Positions 4,975 to 6,590 of a stretch of DNA of 6,590 nucleotides are shown here, piece after piece. A program made the translations under genes and the position numbers. The notes under the pieces were generated by a model that saw nothing but the letters and a program-made list of their open reading frames with translations, was not told the DNA's origin and ran no database searches. The DNA is from Thermoplasmata archaeon (lineage in GTDB: Archaea; Thermoplasmatota; E2; DHVEG-1). Every line of letters starts with the position of its first letter. The first letter of the stretch is position 1. The stretch spans positions 1 through 6,590 of the forward strand of contig DAOWHD010000085.1 in the NCBI GenBank assembly GCA_030641605.1, in the 5' to 3' direction.

Positions 4975-6186
4975 ATGAAGAAAAAGCATAATAAACATAT
5001 TTACAATCTCGTTACATTCATCTGTTTTATAATTATTGCAGATATCTTTTTAAATGGATGTATCACTAAAGAAATAGAAACAGATCAAAAAAAACTTACA
5101 TGCGAAATTTTAGATGAGTCACTCAAGCTCGGAACACAATTTCTTATAAACAATCAGAAACCTGAAGGTAATTTCAACTATGAATACGACTGGGAAAATA
5201 AATTAATGAATAGAGCTGATAATGAGGTACGTCAAGCTGGAGTATTGTGGGGAGTTGCTTTAATATATAATGATAATCCCAACGATACATTGTTTAATGT
5301 ACTTAAGAAAGGATTTAATTTTTTCAAAAACTATTCTACAGAATCAGAGGATGGAAGAAAATGGGTAACCTATCCTGATGATGATATTGGTAAAACTGGT
5401 ACAATGGCACTTCTTAGTCTTGCAATTATTGATTTCCTACGTTCAGCTGAAAACATTGATGTAGAATACCAAGAGGAACTTGAAAATGATCTAGACAAAT
5501 ACTTAAATTTCCTTATTTCAATACGTTTAGAAAATTTCCTGTTTCATGAAACATATTATCTAAAAAATGGTACAGGTTATGGAACTCCCTCGCCTTATTT
5601 TGATGGCGAATCATTATTGGCTCTCACTAAGGCTGCAAAATATATGGATAAAGATGAACTAAAGCCTATCATCTTGGAAACAGCAAATGCTACCTATCAT
5701 TATATTGTGGAACCCGAGTTATTCTACAAAAACGATTCACCAATTACCAAAGGGTTCTTCCAATGGGGTTGTATGTCCTATTTTGAACTTGCCACATCTG
5801 GCTGGGAAAAAACCGAGAACTATTCTGACGTTTTGATTGATCTTGCAGATTGGATGATTGATGTCCATCATACACTCGAACGTACAAGAAACACAGGATA
5901 TGCATATGAGGGGATTATTCATGCCTATAAAATAGCCCTTGAAAAAGGCGATGAAAAACACGCTGAAAAATTCGCATCTGTTATTAATGAAGGTCTTTAC
6001 AAACTAACCAGTTGGCAGGTAGCAGGTCCAGTGCCAAATGCCTATTTACAGAATCATTCAACAACCGACAAACTTGCCATTGATGGTATAATGAATCATA
6101 AAGAAGAACCACCTCTTAGAATTGATGTTACGCAACATCAGATGCATGCTGTAATACTTGCACGTAAATATGTTTACGACTGTTAA
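4975..6186 (+). CDS. Secreted lipoprotein with alpha/alpha-toroid-like domain, unknown function
   Basis: The 403-residue product has a lysine-rich start (MKKKHNKH), a hydrophobic segment, and a lipobox LNGC with the lipid-acceptor candidate Cys29. The mature 375-residue part should therefore sit on the outer face of the membrane. It is helical and carries repeated conserved-looking blocks: GNFNYEYDW (65-73), NEVRQAGVLWG (83-93), GKTGTMALLSLA (from 139), GTPSPYFDGESLLAL (from 203), FFQWG (261-265), YAYEGIIHAY (309-318), and RIDVTQHQMHA near the C-terminus (382-392). From memory this spacing of short helical motifs recalls alpha/alpha-toroid enzymes such as glycan-active or terpenoid-cyclase-like proteins, but no exact function can be assigned. 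The acidic and His residues in the last blocks are candidates for an active site. A GTG at 4963 would add MWFF; the TATA spacing favours ATG 4975. It is convergent, 11 bases from a distant paralogue. Confidence 0.85.
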   Translation: MKKKHNKHIYNLVTFICFIIIADIFLNGCITKEIETDQKKLTCEILDESLKLGTQFLINNQKPEGNFNYEYDWENKLMNRADNEVRQAGVLWGVALIYNDNPNDTLFNVLKKGFNFFKNYSTESEDGRKWVTYPDDDIGKTGTMALLSLAIIDFLRSAENIDVEYQEELENDLDKYLNFLISIRLENFLFHETYYLKNGTGYGTPSPYFDGESLLALTKAAKYMDKDELKPIILETANATYHYIVEPELFYKNDSPITKGFFQWGCMSYFELATSGWEKTENYSDVLIDLADWMIDVHHTLERTRNTGYAYEGIIHAYKIALEKGDEKHAEKFASVINEGLYKLTSWQVAGPVPNAYLQNHSTTDKLAIDGIMNHKEEPPLRIDVTQHQMHAVILARKYVYDC

Positions 6187-6197
6187 TATGCCGCATT

Positions 6198-6590
6198 TCA
6201 ATTTGTACTTGTTTCATTCAATATATGATATAGACCAAGAATACTACAAAGATTATGTTGGACGTAATCTATTCTAATATCATATGTGGTTAAATAATCA
6301 CTGAAGCCACCCAATGCCTGCTGAGGATTTGGTAAATCTACGACATTTTCTGCTGTAAACTGCATTTGTAGCTGAAATTTGATTCCTAACTTTATGGAGT
6401 TGAGAATTTTCTTTGCCGTAGTAATATTGCCAAAATCGGTAGCCAGATGATATGCTGCAATAATTCCCTCACAACGGGTTGCTGTTGGTGTAGCCCGTGA
6501 GCTAATGAAACTGCCTATCCAATTTGGATTGTCTGCTTTTACGTTCACCCCATCCTTCTGCGAATGTATTATCGCTTCTGCAATACGCAT
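6198..6590 (-). CDS. Paralogue of the neighbouring toroid-like protein, 5' part outside window
   Basis: This is the C-terminal 130 residues of a - strand gene that enters from the right edge. The ATG at the very edge is probably an internal methionine, because the sequence aligns only with the last quarter of the adjacent lipoprotein. Shared landmarks are CEGIIAAYHLA (Glu41 here) against YEGIIHAYKIA, a G plus A-rich helix that follows, and IRIDYVQHNL (Arg106, Asp108, Gln111, His112) against LRIDVTQHQM. Conservation of Glu and the RID-x-x-QH motif in otherwise quite diverged sequences suggests these residues matter for catalysis or binding. Whether it too is a lipoprotein cannot be seen, since its N-terminus is missing. 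Its stop is 11 bases from the stop of the + strand gene. I infer a function related to its neighbour, possibly on a related envelope substrate; nothing in the sequence names that substrate. Confidence 0.8.
   Translation of the reverse strand: MRIAEAIIHSQKDGVNVKADNPNWIGSFISSRATPTATRCEGIIAAYHLATDFGNITTAKKILNSIKLGIKFQLQMQFTAENVVDLPNPQQALGGFSDYLTTYDIRIDYVQHNLCSILGLYHILNETSTN

Noticed and set aside
1..6590. CRISPR array, tRNA or defence island
   Set aside because: I found no regularly spaced direct repeats, no cloverleaf-like segment and no nuclease, toxin or Cas motifs on either strand.

Overview
The window looks like a piece of an AT-rich archaeal chromosome, most likely from a euryarchaeote. 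The evidence is a typical archaeal RadA recombinase (helix-hairpin-helix domain plus RecA core), an NAD kinase-like protein of the archaeal COG3199 type, TATA-box promoters about 20-30 bases upstream of several genes, probable leaderless starts, and T-rich stop signals. The sequence alone does not identify a genus.

The left and middle part (1 to about 4700) reads as a one-directional run of mostly housekeeping genes on the + strand. In order these are: the 3' end of a small multi-helix membrane protein gene cut by the window edge; radA; a 61-codon gene for a conserved-looking small basic protein with the best Shine-Dalgarno site here; a COG3199 NAD kinase-like gene; a PLP-dependent alpha-oxoamine synthase, best read as glycine C-acetyltransferase (Kbl) or a close relative; and a small VOC (glyoxalase-fold) protein. 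Gaps are 60-145 bases, and most hold a TATA-like box or a T-run, so these are probably separate or short transcription units rather than one operon.

The right part (about 4700-6590) differs. A 282-base AT-rich gap (4693-4974) carries a long spaced inverted repeat, a 10-bp palindrome abutting a strong TATA box, and a second TATA box that suggests a leaderless transcript. It leads into a secreted lipoprotein with an alpha/alpha-toroid-like sequence. Tail-to-tail with it, only 11 bases away, is the 3' end of a distant paralogue on the - strand, which runs off the window. The two share EGII-x-AY and RID-x-x-QH motifs. This convergent pair of envelope-type, probably glycan- or lipid-active proteins is the part of the window least explained by known biology.

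The main points for a second look are the convergent paralogue pair, a Gly-to-Ser change at the invariant P-loop glycine of RadA, the 16-bp inverted repeat at the junction between the housekeeping and accessory parts, and a cluster of AGATAAA-type motifs in front of the radA promoter. No tRNA, rRNA, CRISPR array or recognisable transposase is visible.
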